From positions 22,026 through 86,025 of the forward strand of contig CAZPVT010000035.1 in assembly GCA_964590395.1 (NCBI GenBank): DNA of 64,000 bases. The letters run 5' to 3'. The position numbers were made by a program, and so were the translations under genes. The notes below the pieces were generated by a model. It was not told the DNA's origin. It did not search any database and was given only the letters and a program-made list of their open reading frames with translations. The first letter of the stretch is position 1, and each line of letters begins with the position of its first letter. The stretch comes from JAOABP01 sp964590395. Its GTDB lineage: Bacteria; Hydrothermota; Tepidihabitantia; Tepidihabitantales; Tepidihabitantaceae. Shown here piece by piece: positions 44,672 to 53,027 of the stretch.

Positions 44672-46132
44672 TCAGGGCAGGACAACAACCCGAAAGATAT
44701 GGGGCGGGGTAGCGGTCTGAACAAAGTAAACACCGGGTAACAAATCAGACCCGCGCTCAATCTGGTAACTCCTGCCCAGCGAATCAAAAAGCCTGACATC
44801 CGGTATCGGGGATAAAATCCGGTACAGGTTTTGCCGGCTGACAACCGTAGGGAGGTTAAAATTCATTCTGGATACCTCCGGTGCCTCAATAATCCCGGTA
44901 CTAAATATCTCCACCGGAACCTTAAGGTAAACAACCGGATTTTCCGTCATCTCGCCTTCCCCTAATTCCCAGGTTCCTGCACACTGGTCAGCAAAGTAGA
45001 TGATGTGCAGGGTGTCATTGACCACTTCTGCCAGATATGGAAAGCGCTTGCTGGTCTGATCCGGCTGGGTGAGCCTTATCCGCGGGCACCAACTTCTGCC
45101 ATTGTCCGGGGAGAATGAAGCCCAGATATCTGCCCGGGCGATACCGGTTGCCGGGTCAATGTTATCCGGCTCAAACTGCTCCCAGATAACATATAACCGG
45201 TTGGAATCTGAACCGGTGCCATAGCGGGTGATGCCGATTGAAGCCCGGTCAATTCCCGCGGTGTGCCTGCCGAGTTTTGTTGTATCCAGAAACTCAAACT
45301 GGGTAATAAAACTCCACGCTGGCGTCTGATACTGGCAGTAGTGCCACAGTTGAACCTTACCCCGGTCAGTGCCGTCAAAAAAGTCAATCACCAGATGGGG
45401 CTGGATTGAGTCGTAAACTCCACTGGCACCAAAAAGGGCGCGGTTGAAGTTTGATGGCACCGAGTCGGATAAACTGCGGGTTGCATACCAGGTGCCTCCA
45501 CCATCCGGGGTTTCCCTGAAATACAGTTTCTTGCTATGATATTCGGTCCAGATGAAGCCGAGCCGGGGAGAGATCTTGCTGGCAATGATGTTGTGCAGGG
45601 GAAAGGGTCCAATTGGTCCTAAGTTGCGCCCTGACCACAGACCGTTGTAAATCAGACTGTCATTTCTGATCGCGGCGAATCGGGGATAACCGTAACGGGC
45701 ACAGGCAACTAAATTGTACTGCAGACCGGCAAGCACATCGGTCTCCTGAAAAACACCCGCACCACAGACCGAATCCCGAAAATAGGAACTAACCCGCTTA
45801 CCCCGGCTCAAATAGTCACTGCTGATGATTGCCTGACCGCTGGTGATATCAACATCCATACAGCCGAGGTTGCGCTGATAGTGGTTGACTAAAAATCCAC
45901 TGTCCGATTGCCAGTCGCCGTCTCTGGGTTTGAAATTGTACCGGATTGCACCGTAACCGTCTTTGTAAATCGCATGCACCCCGCGCTGCGGGTCATTATA
46001 AATGTAGCGGAGCGCTGGTCCCAAAAACTGCCGGTCTCGAGTTGTCCAACCGATGGTATCATAATGAATCTGGCTCAATGCGGTATTCAGCAATAAGAAT
46101 AAACTCCTCGTTACCAAACTGGTGGTTTTCAT
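44672..46132 (-). CDS. Secreted sialidase-like/BNR-type protein with sorting domain
   Basis: A 486-aa protein with signal peptide MKTTSLVTRSLFLLLNTALS. Repeated motifs such as SFSPDNGRSWCPRIRLTQPD and TPDGGGTWYATRSLSD are Asp-box-like (SxDxGxTW), as in BNR/sialidase propellers, but the catalytic arginine triad cannot be confirmed. The C-terminus RLFDSLGRSYQIERGSDLLP followed by GVYFVQTA is the Por-like sorting module. It is convergent with the 116-aa gene and monocistronic. Confidence 0.82.
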   Translation of the reverse strand: MKTTSLVTRSLFLLLNTALSQIHYDTIGWTTRDRQFLGPALRYIYNDPQRGVHAIYKDGYGAIRYNFKPRDGDWQSDSGFLVNHYQRNLGCMDVDITSGQAIISSDYLSRGKRVSSYFRDSVCGAGVFQETDVLAGLQYNLVACARYGYPRFAAIRNDSLIYNGLWSGRNLGPIGPFPLHNIIASKISPRLGFIWTEYHSKKLYFRETPDGGGTWYATRSLSDSVPSNFNRALFGASGVYDSIQPHLVIDFFDGTDRGKVQLWHYCQYQTPAWSFITQFEFLDTTKLGRHTAGIDRASIGITRYGTGSDSNRLYVIWEQFEPDNIDPATGIARADIWASFSPDNGRSWCPRIRLTQPDQTSKRFPYLAEVVNDTLHIIYFADQCAGTWELGEGEMTENPVVYLKVPVEIFSTGIIEAPEVSRMNFNLPTVVSRQNLYRILSPIPDVRLFDSLGRSYQIERGSDLLPGVYFVQTATPPHIFRVVVLP

Positions 46133-46147
46133 CCTGACCTCACTCTA

Positions 46148-46175
46148 AATATACCCCTGGGTATTTATTAGTCAA
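46148..46175 (-). promoter_or_regulatory. Promoter with embedded palindrome upstream of the BNR-type gene
   Basis: TTGACT (46175-46170), 16 bp, TATATT (46153-46148). The spacer contains the perfect inverted repeat ATACCC-CT-GGGTAT (46151-46164), which overlaps the -10 box and could be an operator. Confidence 0.65.
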
Positions 46176-46230
46176 GGTAGGAAACCGTTGGTTGCCCGTT
46201 TTGCCGAAGCAAAAATTAGACCTGCCGGAC

Positions 46231-46258
46231 TTGACTGGTTAACCCTCTATAATATAAT
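46231..46258 (+). promoter_or_regulatory. Promoter of the sugar isomerase gene (leaderless)
   Basis: TTGACT (46231-46236), 16 bp, consensus TATAAT (46253-46258). The GTG start is only 5 nt further on, without a Shine-Dalgarno sequence. Confidence 0.75.
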
Positions 46259-46263
46259 CGCTT

Positions 46264-47109
46264 GTGCCTGAAGAAGCGCCGTTACAACGCAGATTAGGCA
46301 TTCAAGCCCTTTTTGACTTCACCAATATCATCGAGGCGATCAATTTTGCCCGGCAGAATGGGTTTGGCGTTTTAGAGATCAACCTTGGCAATATCCGTTT
46401 TGGTGAACAGTTACGCCGGTCTGCCGAAAGAAAGAAAATTAAAAAATTCGCCGCTTCAGCCAGGATACTGCTGACAATCCACGCCTTAGAAGGACCGTCG
46501 TTTTTCATCCCAAGTGAAAGAGTCCGGCGCTGCGCGATTGCCGAGTTAAAGCAGACCATTACCTGGGCAGAAGAGATTGGCGCTAAAAATGTCATTATCC
46601 ATTTGGGATTTGATATGCACTACGGATTCGGCAGGACAAACCGTTTTACCCACGAGGAGTTTCCAGAATATTACGAAAAAGCACTATTTTCCGCCCTTGC
46701 GGAATTAAAAAGTTATGCCCGCAATCGGACCCGGCTGTGCGTTGAAAATGTCGGTGGTTTTCGTTTCCTGCCGAGCAAGAAAACACTTAACAAACTGTTG
46801 GGTGGCAGTCTCGGGCTATGCTTTGATCTTGGGCACATCACCATTCTCACCGAAGAGAAAAAAATTGAAGAGTTTGCCTTCTTTCAGCGCTTTCAGAACC
46901 GGATCTATCACGCCCATCTCCATCACAACAACGGCCTGAAGGACCAGCACCTGCCCTTAGGCGAAGGCACGGTTGATGTCCTTCCCTATCTGCAACTGGT
47001 GGTAAACAGCCAAGCGACATTAGTATTTGAAACTCGACCCAGAGAGTCCGCACTGGCAAGCCGGGATTATTTCTGTCAGGTCCTGCTACCCCAAATCAGG
47101 ACAGGATGA
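46264..47109 (+). CDS. Sugar phosphate isomerase/epimerase (xylose isomerase-like TIM barrel)
   Basis: A 281-aa protein with a GTG start. TIM-barrel features include GIQALFDFTNIIEAINFARQ, VLEINLGNIRF, LLTIHALEGPSFFIPS, NVIIHLGFDMHYGF, LCVENVGGFRFL, LGLCFDLGHITIL and the Zn-ligand-like HAHLHHNNG and LVFETRPRES. It matches the AP-endonuclease-2 / xylose isomerase-like superfamily (COG1082); substrate unknown. It is followed after 4 bp by an NAD-dependent epimerase gene, so both probably act on a common sugar. Confidence 0.82.
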   Translation: MPEEAPLQRRLGIQALFDFTNIIEAINFARQNGFGVLEINLGNIRFGEQLRRSAERKKIKKFAASARILLTIHALEGPSFFIPSERVRRCAIAELKQTITWAEEIGAKNVIIHLGFDMHYGFGRTNRFTHEEFPEYYEKALFSALAELKSYARNRTRLCVENVGGFRFLPSKKTLNKLLGGSLGLCFDLGHITILTEEKKIEEFAFFQRFQNRIYHAHLHHNNGLKDQHLPLGEGTVDVLPYLQLVVNSQATLVFETRPRESALASRDYFCQVLLPQIRTG

Positions 47110-47113
47110 AAGG

Positions 47114-48070
47114 ATGAAGGTGCTGGTAACCGGTGCGAACGGATTTATCGGTTCCCATCTCTGCGAATTTCTGCTCCAAAACGGCTATCAGGTCCGTGCC
47201 CTGGTAAGGAAAACCAGCAATCTGGAGTGGATTAAACACCTGAACTTAGAACTGGTCTACGGTGATCTTCTGGATCCGACATCAATAAAGTCCGCGGTCA
47301 GTGGAATTAATGCGATACTCCATACCGCGGCGGTAGTCCGGGCAAAAAGAAAAACCGACCTCATCCGGGTAAACCAGGAAGGCACCAGCGTCCTGGTAGA
47401 ACAGGCAATCCTCGCCGGTGTGAAAAAACTGCTGCTTTTCTCATCAATTGCGGCGATTGGTCCGGTGCGCACCGGTGAACTAATAGATGAAACAAAAACT
47501 CCTGCACCGGTCAGTAACTACGGCAGGGCAAAACTCGCAGCAGAAAATACCCTGCTCGCATTGCAGGAGAAAATCAATGTTGTAATTTTGCGTTTTCCCG
47601 CGGTTTACGGACCGCGTGACCGGGATGGTCTTATGCTGTGGCGGACAATGCAGAGCGGGTGGGCACCAATGCTTGGGGGGACATTTTCCTTGATTTATGT
47701 AACCGATGCGGTGCGCGCCGCATTGCTGGCATTGAAAACCGACTTGCCTTCCGGGACAACCTATTTTATCTCTGACGGCAGATGTTATACCTTCCGCGCG
47801 CTCGCAGATACCTGGGAAAAAATTACCGGCAAAAAGGTGCGCACCATCCGGGTGCCGTTTTTAATTGGCTTGGTCATCGCCCTGTTTTATTCCTGGCTGA
47901 AAAGAGAAGGGACGATCTTTAATCCGGACAAAATCCGGGAGATGTGCCAGATGTGCTGGGTCTGTTCCAGTGAACGGACAAGAAAAGATTTGGGTTTTGA
48001 ACCCGAGTACGATTTATGTAGGGGTGGCGAAATAACGCTCAGGTGGTATAAGGAGAAAGGATGGATGTAG
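47114..48070 (+). CDS. NAD-dependent epimerase/dehydratase family protein
   Basis: A 318-aa extended SDR from the ATG at 47114 (MKVLVTGANGFIGSHLCEFL). GANGFIGSHLCEFLLQNGYQ binds NAD. LLLFSSIAAIGPVRTGEL and NYGRAKLAAENTLLALQ provide the Ser and Tyr-x3-Lys. A VVILRFPAVYGPRDRDGLML block and a hydrophobic VPFLIGLVIALFYSWL near the C-terminus are typical of membrane-associated 3-beta-HSD/epimerase-like members. The precise substrate is unknown. Coupled to both neighbours. Confidence 0.83.
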   Translation: MKVLVTGANGFIGSHLCEFLLQNGYQVRALVRKTSNLEWIKHLNLELVYGDLLDPTSIKSAVSGINAILHTAAVVRAKRKTDLIRVNQEGTSVLVEQAILAGVKKLLLFSSIAAIGPVRTGELIDETKTPAPVSNYGRAKLAAENTLLALQEKINVVILRFPAVYGPRDRDGLMLWRTMQSGWAPMLGGTFSLIYVTDAVRAALLALKTDLPSGTTYFISDGRCYTFRALADTWEKITGKKVRTIRVPFLIGLVIALFYSWLKREGTIFNPDKIREMCQMCWVCSSERTRKDLGFEPEYDLCRGGEITLRWYKEKGWM

Positions 48071-48405
48071 CGGAAGAGGAGAAAAATAAAAACAAGGGTA
48101 AAAAACCGACAGGTAGCAATCTGGAAAAGGTAGCAGCAGAACTGAACTCCCGCTGCCAGGAACTGGGACTGCGGGTAATTTACGATGACCTTTACGGCGA
48201 AGGCGGCATCTGCCGATTGCGGGATAAATACCTGGTGATCATCAACCAACGTGCCAGCATCCAGACAAAAATCCGCCTTCTCGAACAGGCGCTGAGAAAA
48301 GCGGGAACAGTCGCTCAGAGTCAAAAAGAAGCCAAGCCACAACTGATTGATACGCATCTTAGCCAACTACACTCCAGTCCGGGCAAGCCAGAAAACGCAC
48401 GGTAA
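48061..48405 (+). CDS. Small conserved-type hypothetical protein
   Basis: A 114-aa protein overlapping the epimerase gene by 10 bp. The N-terminus is a Lys/Glu-rich disordered stretch. The core LGLRVIYDDLYGEGGICRLR followed by DKYLVIINQRASIQTKIRLL is a pattern seen in short uncharacterised proteins of Bacteroidetes-like genomes (from memory, not searched). The tail is disordered. The reading frame is supported by the overlap and the internal pattern. Confidence 0.65.
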   Translation: MDVAEEEKNKNKGKKPTGSNLEKVAAELNSRCQELGLRVIYDDLYGEGGICRLRDKYLVIINQRASIQTKIRLLEQALRKAGTVAQSQKEAKPQLIDTHLSQLHSSPGKPENAR

Positions 48406-48432
48406 GATTACGGATCTGGATTCTGCGGTTCA

Positions 48433-50226
48433 CTACTGCTGGTACATCTCCGCAATCATCTGCTGGTAAACCCGGGAGACCTCCTTACGTCGGGTCTTCA
48501 GCGTCGGTGTCAGTAGACCGTTCTCAACCGTAAACGGTTCTGGCACCAGCCGGAACTGACGCACCTGCTCGTAGGAAGCAAAGGGCATAAGTGCCCGGCT
48601 GATCTCCTCCTGATATAAGCGGATAACCTCCGGGTGCTTTAGTAGTTCAGAATAATCCTGAAACGGTAGCTGGCTCTTGCGGACATAATCGGTTAAGGTT
48701 AACCGGGCAGGAACAATCAGAGCAACAAGATAGGGCCGGCGATCACCGAAAACTACTGCCTGCTCAATATACTTGGAGGCACAGAGCGCCTGCTCAATCG
48801 GCACCGGTGCGATGTTCTTACCATAGGAGTTGACAATTAACTCTTTAATTCTACCGGTGATGATCAGGTTGCCCTGGGCATCAAAACGCCCCTGATCACC
48901 GGTATGAAACCAGCCCTCCTGATCGATCGCCTGAGCGGTCTCCTCCGGTTTGTTGTAATAACCGAGCATCACATTCGGACCCCGCACCAGCACCTCATCA
49001 TTTTTACCGATTTTGACCTCCACGCCAGGAAAGGGTTTGCCCACAGTACCCACCCGCTCTTCACCCGGAACCGCCGCACAAACCACCGGCGCTGTCTCGG
49101 TCAAACCGTAGCCTTCAATTAAATTAAACCCGAGATTCCGGATCGTCCGGGCAAGTTTTCGCTCCAGGGGTGCCCCACCGGAAACAATCAGCCGAACCCT
49201 GCCCCCGGCCAGTTTTCGCAATTTGCTCACCACCAATAAATTTAGAATCTTTCTCTTCAGTGCCAGACCGAACGGGATCTTTCGCCCGCTCGCCTTCAGA
49301 GTAGCATAACGGTTAAAACTCCGGATCGTGGCAACCATCAATTTCCGCTGTAATGCGCTACCCGCCAACACCTTCTCCTGCACCGTATTGTAAACCTTTT
49401 CCAGCACCCGGGGCACCACGATCAACAGGGTCGGCTTCACCATTGCCACATCCTCGCGGATCGTCTGGATTGATTCCGCATAGGCAATGGTTGCTCCGGC
49501 AAAAATCATCGTGTAGTACCCGCAGGTCCGCTCAAACATATGGCACAGTGGTAAAAACGAAACCAAAGTATCCTTCGCCGAAATACTGAACCGCTCAATT
49601 GCGGATTGGACATTGGACAGGATGTTGCGGTGCGAAAGCATTGCCCCTTTCGGCTCACCGGTTGTCCCGGAGGTGTAACAGATAGTCAAAAGGTCATCTG
49701 GTACAGCCGGATAGGGCACAAGCAGTTCCGGACTCTTTTCAATCGCGCTGACACCGATTCGCTTCAGGTCGACAAAGGAAATGACCTTTATGTGGTTACC
49801 AGACTCAACTCGCTGGTCAAAGAAAGTAATGATCGCCTGCAGTTTGGGTAAGTTATTCTGACGGGAAAGCAAAGGAGTCAACAGTTCTGGAGTCTCCACG
49901 AACAGCACCGTAATCTCCGCCTCATTCAGAATATACTCAACCGTGGCTAACGGCATCGTATGATAAATCGGCACCACCACCGCACCCAGTTTGATAATTG
50001 CCAAATCTGCAATCACCCACTCTGGACGGTTATAAGAATAGATACCAACCGCACTCTTCGGCTTCACCCCCAGTTCACTCAACCCCGCTGTGGTCTGATC
50101 AACCAGTTTGCTCAATTCGCCGAAACTGATCGCCTGAAATCTGCCCTTAACTTTGTACTGCAACGCCGGTTTATCTCGCCAGCGCTCTGCTACCGCGGCA
50201 AACGCCTGGTAAACTGTCGCTTGCAT
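48433..50226 (-). CDS. Long-chain acyl-CoA synthetase (AMP-forming)
   Basis: A 597-aa ANL-superfamily enzyme that activates fatty acids through an acyl-adenylate. TICYTSGTTGEPKGAMLSHR is the phosphate-binding loop, with GYGLTETAPVV, EGWFHTGDQGRFDAQGNLII and GRIKELIVNSYGKNIAPVPI as later conserved motifs, typical of the FadD15/FAA type. The ATG at 50226 is chosen because it lies 6 nt after a -10-like box; an ATG 6 nt upstream abuts that box. There is no Shine-Dalgarno sequence. The CoA partner acid range is unknown. Confidence 0.94.
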   Translation of the reverse strand: MQATVYQAFAAVAERWRDKPALQYKVKGRFQAISFGELSKLVDQTTAGLSELGVKPKSAVGIYSYNRPEWVIADLAIIKLGAVVVPIYHTMPLATVEYILNEAEITVLFVETPELLTPLLSRQNNLPKLQAIITFFDQRVESGNHIKVISFVDLKRIGVSAIEKSPELLVPYPAVPDDLLTICYTSGTTGEPKGAMLSHRNILSNVQSAIERFSISAKDTLVSFLPLCHMFERTCGYYTMIFAGATIAYAESIQTIREDVAMVKPTLLIVVPRVLEKVYNTVQEKVLAGSALQRKLMVATIRSFNRYATLKASGRKIPFGLALKRKILNLLVVSKLRKLAGGRVRLIVSGGAPLERKLARTIRNLGFNLIEGYGLTETAPVVCAAVPGEERVGTVGKPFPGVEVKIGKNDEVLVRGPNVMLGYYNKPEETAQAIDQEGWFHTGDQGRFDAQGNLIITGRIKELIVNSYGKNIAPVPIEQALCASKYIEQAVVFGDRRPYLVALIVPARLTLTDYVRKSQLPFQDYSELLKHPEVIRLYQEEISRALMPFASYEQVRQFRLVPEPFTVENGLLTPTLKTRRKEVSRVYQQMIAEMYQQ

Positions 50227-50232
50227 CACCAT

Positions 50233-50260
50233 ATATTGTTTACGATAAATCCAAAGTCAA
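50233..50260 (-). promoter_or_regulatory. Promoter of the acyl-CoA synthetase gene (leaderless)
   Basis: TTGACT (50260-50255), 16 bp, CAATAT (50238-50233), directly before the ATG region. It lies back to back with the ybbR promoter. Confidence 0.55.
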
Positions 50261-50274
50261 TACCCGACGTATCA

Positions 50275-50302
50275 TTGACACCACTTATTTTCTGTCTATA
50301 TT
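50275..50302 (+). promoter_or_regulatory. Promoter of ybbR-tsaD (leaderless)
   Basis: TTGACA (50275-50280), 16 bp, TATATT (50297-50302). The ATG at 50312 is 9 nt downstream with no Shine-Dalgarno sequence. Confidence 0.72.
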
Positions 50303-50311
50303 ATCCGTTGT

Positions 50312-51223
50312 ATGGACTTAAATCGTGCCCTTTTTGCCCATCTCCCCGCCAAACTCGCCGCGCTCTTCTCTGCCCTGTTTCTCTGGACCATCGCGGTTCT
50401 GGATCGCACTTATGATATCCAGATTGAGGTCCCGGTTGTGGTAACTGAAAAGGGCAGAGAAGAAAGGGTCATCACCGATGTCGACACAAAAACCGTAACC
50501 GTCACCCTATCTGGCAAGGGCAAGGAACTGCTACGGCTTCCCCGGAAAAAAGTGCTGTTTAAGCCGACTGTCCCGGAAGGCAGATTTGGCTCAAGACAGA
50601 TAAAACTCAACCCGGCAGATTTAAAACTCTCCGGCAGTCTTATCGTCCGGGCAATTGAACCGGAGATAATTGAGGTCAAACTCGGTCCCGCATCTGCCCG
50701 GGAAGTCCGGATAGCGGTTCCAACTAAGGGACAACCGGGCAGTGGTATGATGCTCAGTGCCATCCGGGTAAATACCCCGGTTCGGCTGATCGGACCTGCC
50801 ACTGAAGTAGAGAACTATCTCCAACTGCCCACCGAAACTCTGGACCTGAGCACAGTAAGGACCAATGAAACAAGAAAACTATCTGTAATACTCCCGAAAG
50901 GACGCGGTTTCTCCTGTGTGCCGGAATCGGTCGAGGTTGAAATTTTGCTCAGAAAAGAGTCCGCACGGATATTTTTGGGCATACCGGTAAAGGTTCAGGC
51001 ACCACCGACCATTGATGTTACCGTCGAACCGGCTGAGGCACAGATTGCGGTTGCCGGACCTGCGGAACTGATTGACACGCTCAAACCATCAGATATCACC
51101 GTCCAGATCAAAATTGCCAACCTGAAACCGGGTGAATACCGACTCGGCGCTGATGTCACACTCCCCGAGCATTTCCGCCTGGTAAAAATTGAACCCGAAC
51201 TGTTTGACATCACGATCCGGTGA
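50312..51223 (+). CDS. YbbR-domain protein
   Basis: A 303-aa protein. A single N-terminal membrane anchor (LPAKLAALFSALFLWTIAVL) is followed by three YbbR-like beta modules (IQIEVPVVVTEKGREERVIT, VRIAVPTKGQPGSGMMLSAI, IFLGIPVKVQAPPTIDVTVE). YbbR/CdaR proteins regulate the di-adenylate cyclase CdaA in other bacteria, but no cdaA gene precedes it here. It overlaps tsaD by 4 bp. Extracytoplasmic topology is expected. Confidence 0.85.
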   Translation: MDLNRALFAHLPAKLAALFSALFLWTIAVLDRTYDIQIEVPVVVTEKGREERVITDVDTKTVTVTLSGKGKELLRLPRKKVLFKPTVPEGRFGSRQIKLNPADLKLSGSLIVRAIEPEIIEVKLGPASAREVRIAVPTKGQPGSGMMLSAIRVNTPVRLIGPATEVENYLQLPTETLDLSTVRTNETRKLSVILPKGRGFSCVPESVEVEILLRKESARIFLGIPVKVQAPPTIDVTVEPAEAQIAVAGPAELIDTLKPSDITVQIKIANLKPGEYRLGADVTLPEHFRLVKIEPELFDITIR

Positions 51224-52212
51224 GAAACCTGCTCTGTTTAGGTGTTGAGACCTCCTGTGATGAAACCGCCGCCAGTGTCGTTGCGGATGGTGTCAATGTC
51301 CTGTCCAATGTTGTCCTGTCCCAGATAATTCACTCCCTTTACGGCGGTGTGGTGCCGGAACTTGCCGCCCGCGCCCATATCCGCCACATCGTGCCGGTTG
51401 TCAACCAGGCATTAAAGAACGCTCAAGTTCGCTATCAGGACCTAAACCTGATTGCGGTAACCTATGCTCCGGGCTTGCTTGGCGCCCTGCTTGTGGGCTT
51501 ACCCTTTGCCAAAGGGTTGAGTTACACACTCCATATCCCTTTTGTCGGTGTCAACCATCTGGAAGGACACATCTTTGCCCTGCGCCTGGAATACCCGGAT
51601 TTAAAACCGCCATTTTTAGGTATGGTCATCTCCGGTGGCCATACCGAACTGCTGGTCGTCCATGACTGGTGCCATTACGAAGAACTGGGTTCAACACTTG
51701 ATGATGCCTGCGGTGAGGCATTTGACAAGGTGGCTAAACTGCTCGGCTTACCTTATCCGGGTGGCGCAGAGATTGAAAAACTGGCACAGGTGGGCAAACC
51801 GATGATCAATTTTCCGGTTGCAGGTGCCGGTAATTTTAACTTCAGTTACTCCGGACTGAAAACCGCGGTCCTATATTACCTGCGCGACCACCCTGACGCA
51901 AGTAAACCGGATGTTGCCGCCTCATTCCAAGTTGCCGCGGTGCACCAGATAACGGGTAAGATTGAAAAGGCGGTGAAAAAAACCGGTTTGCAAAAGGTGG
52001 GGGTGTCAGGTGGAGTCGCCGCCAATCGCTATCTCAGACAACGGTTAGAAATGCTCGCCCAGCGACTGGGGTTTCAGCTACTCATTCCGAGAATCCAGTA
52101 CTGCACAGACAATGCCGCGATGATCGCTGCGGCAGGTACCGAAAGGTATCAACGGTTCGGACCTTCACCGTTTAACCTGCCGGCATTCGCCCGGCTGTCT
52201 ATCACTGGATAA
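51220..52212 (+). CDS. tsaD: tRNA N6-adenosine threonylcarbamoyltransferase
   Basis: A 330-aa Kae1/TsaD protein that transfers the threonylcarbamoyl group to A37 of ANN-decoding tRNAs. The GTG start overlaps ybbR (GTGA). LGVETSCDETAASVVADGVN, the metal-binding GVNHLEGHIFALRLEYP (two His), MVISGGHTELLVV, GEAFDKVAKLLGLPYPGG, KVGVSGGVAANRYLR and YCTDNAAMIAAAG are all present. Full length. Confidence 0.97.
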   Translation: MRNLLCLGVETSCDETAASVVADGVNVLSNVVLSQIIHSLYGGVVPELAARAHIRHIVPVVNQALKNAQVRYQDLNLIAVTYAPGLLGALLVGLPFAKGLSYTLHIPFVGVNHLEGHIFALRLEYPDLKPPFLGMVISGGHTELLVVHDWCHYEELGSTLDDACGEAFDKVAKLLGLPYPGGAEIEKLAQVGKPMINFPVAGAGNFNFSYSGLKTAVLYYLRDHPDASKPDVAASFQVAAVHQITGKIEKAVKKTGLQKVGVSGGVAANRYLRQRLEMLAQRLGFQLLIPRIQYCTDNAAMIAAAGTERYQRFGPSPFNLPAFARLSITG

Positions 52213-52240
52213 CTCGCCCCTTCAAACCAGAGAGTTATCC
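52207..52240 (+). terminator. Stem-loop at the tsaD stop codon
   Basis: GGATAACTC (52207-52215) and GAGTTATCC (52232-52240) form a perfect 9-bp stem with a 16-nt loop that includes the stop codon. No direct T-run follows, so it could be a processing or weak termination site. Confidence 0.45.
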
Positions 52241-52259
52241 GATTCCATAAATTTAGTCC

Positions 52260-52287
52260 TTGACTACCACAATAATACCGGTATCTT
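52260..52287 (+). promoter_or_regulatory. Promoter of the VTT-domain gene (leaderless)
   Basis: TTGACT (52260-52265), 16 bp, TATCTT (52282-52287), 8 nt before the ATG at 52296, which lacks a Shine-Dalgarno sequence. Confidence 0.68.
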
Positions 52288-52295
52288 AAAACTCA

Positions 52296-52994
52296 ATGCC
52301 CGTAACCTCAAAACAGCGTCTACTCCTAATTGGGACCGCGATATTTTTTCTCACCCTCCTGACGATCTTCTTCCTCGTGATGAGAAAATGGGGCAACATC
52401 CTTCAGAACCCGGAAGAGTTACGGCAACTGGTCAGGTCAACCGGCATCTGGTCGCCCTTAGCTGTCATCAGCCTGCAACTCTTACAAATCATTTTTGCTC
52501 CGCTACCCGGTAACATTATGTCGTTTGCCGCCGGTTATGCCCTTGGCTTCTGGCCCACGATTCTCTACCTGATGCTGGGTGTTTTAGGGGGTGCGACGGT
52601 TGCTTTTCTCATCGCCCGCCTGTTTGGACGCAGGATATTACAACTATTTGTGCCTCCAGACGCGCTCAGACGGTTTGACCAGCAGGTCATCCAGCGCGGG
52701 ACATTTTTCCTGTTTTTACTTCTGCTGGTTCCCAATCCGCTGGGTGACTGGATTTATTACCTCGCCGGAATCACCGCGATCCCGTTTCCGCTCTTTCTGA
52801 CTCTGGTGCTCGTCGCCCGTCTTCCTTCCAACATCATTGAATGTGGCATTGGTGCCAGTGCCATCCGCTTCGGCTGGCGCGAATGGCTGATCTTTGCCTT
52901 ACTGGTGGCTGGATTATCTGCACTCTACTTCCTGAATCGGAACCGGATCGAAAAACTCCTTGCCCGCATCTCAAGCAGGGTAGCCACTCGTTGA
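52296..52994 (+). CDS. TVP38/TMEM64-family (DedA/VTT) membrane protein
   Basis: A 232-aa polytopic membrane protein. Segments LLIGTAIFFLTLLTIFFLVM, LAVISLQLLQIIFAPLPGNI, GFWPTILYLMLGVLGGATVA, PLFLTLVLVARLPSNIIECG and EWLIFALLVAGLSALYFL are transmembrane or re-entrant. The FAAGYALGFW and GGATVAFLIARLFGRR motifs are characteristic of VTT proteins, which are linked to lipid scrambling or transport. The specific cargo is unknown. It has a Shine-Dalgarno-less start. Confidence 0.86.
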   Translation: MPVTSKQRLLLIGTAIFFLTLLTIFFLVMRKWGNILQNPEELRQLVRSTGIWSPLAVISLQLLQIIFAPLPGNIMSFAAGYALGFWPTILYLMLGVLGGATVAFLIARLFGRRILQLFVPPDALRRFDQQVIQRGTFFLFLLLLVPNPLGDWIYYLAGITAIPFPLFLTLVLVARLPSNIIECGIGASAIRFGWREWLIFALLVAGLSALYFLNRNRIEKLLARISSRVATR

Positions 52995-53021
52995 CAGCAC
53001 AACCCCGGTAGTTAATATACT
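52991..53021 (+). promoter_or_regulatory. Putative promoter of accC (leaderless)
   Basis: TTGACA (52991-52996) and TATACT (53016-53021) with a 19-bp spacer. The ATG at 53028 follows 6 nt later. The spacer is longer than at other sites here, so the call is weaker. Confidence 0.45.
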
Positions 53022-53027
53022 CTCACA

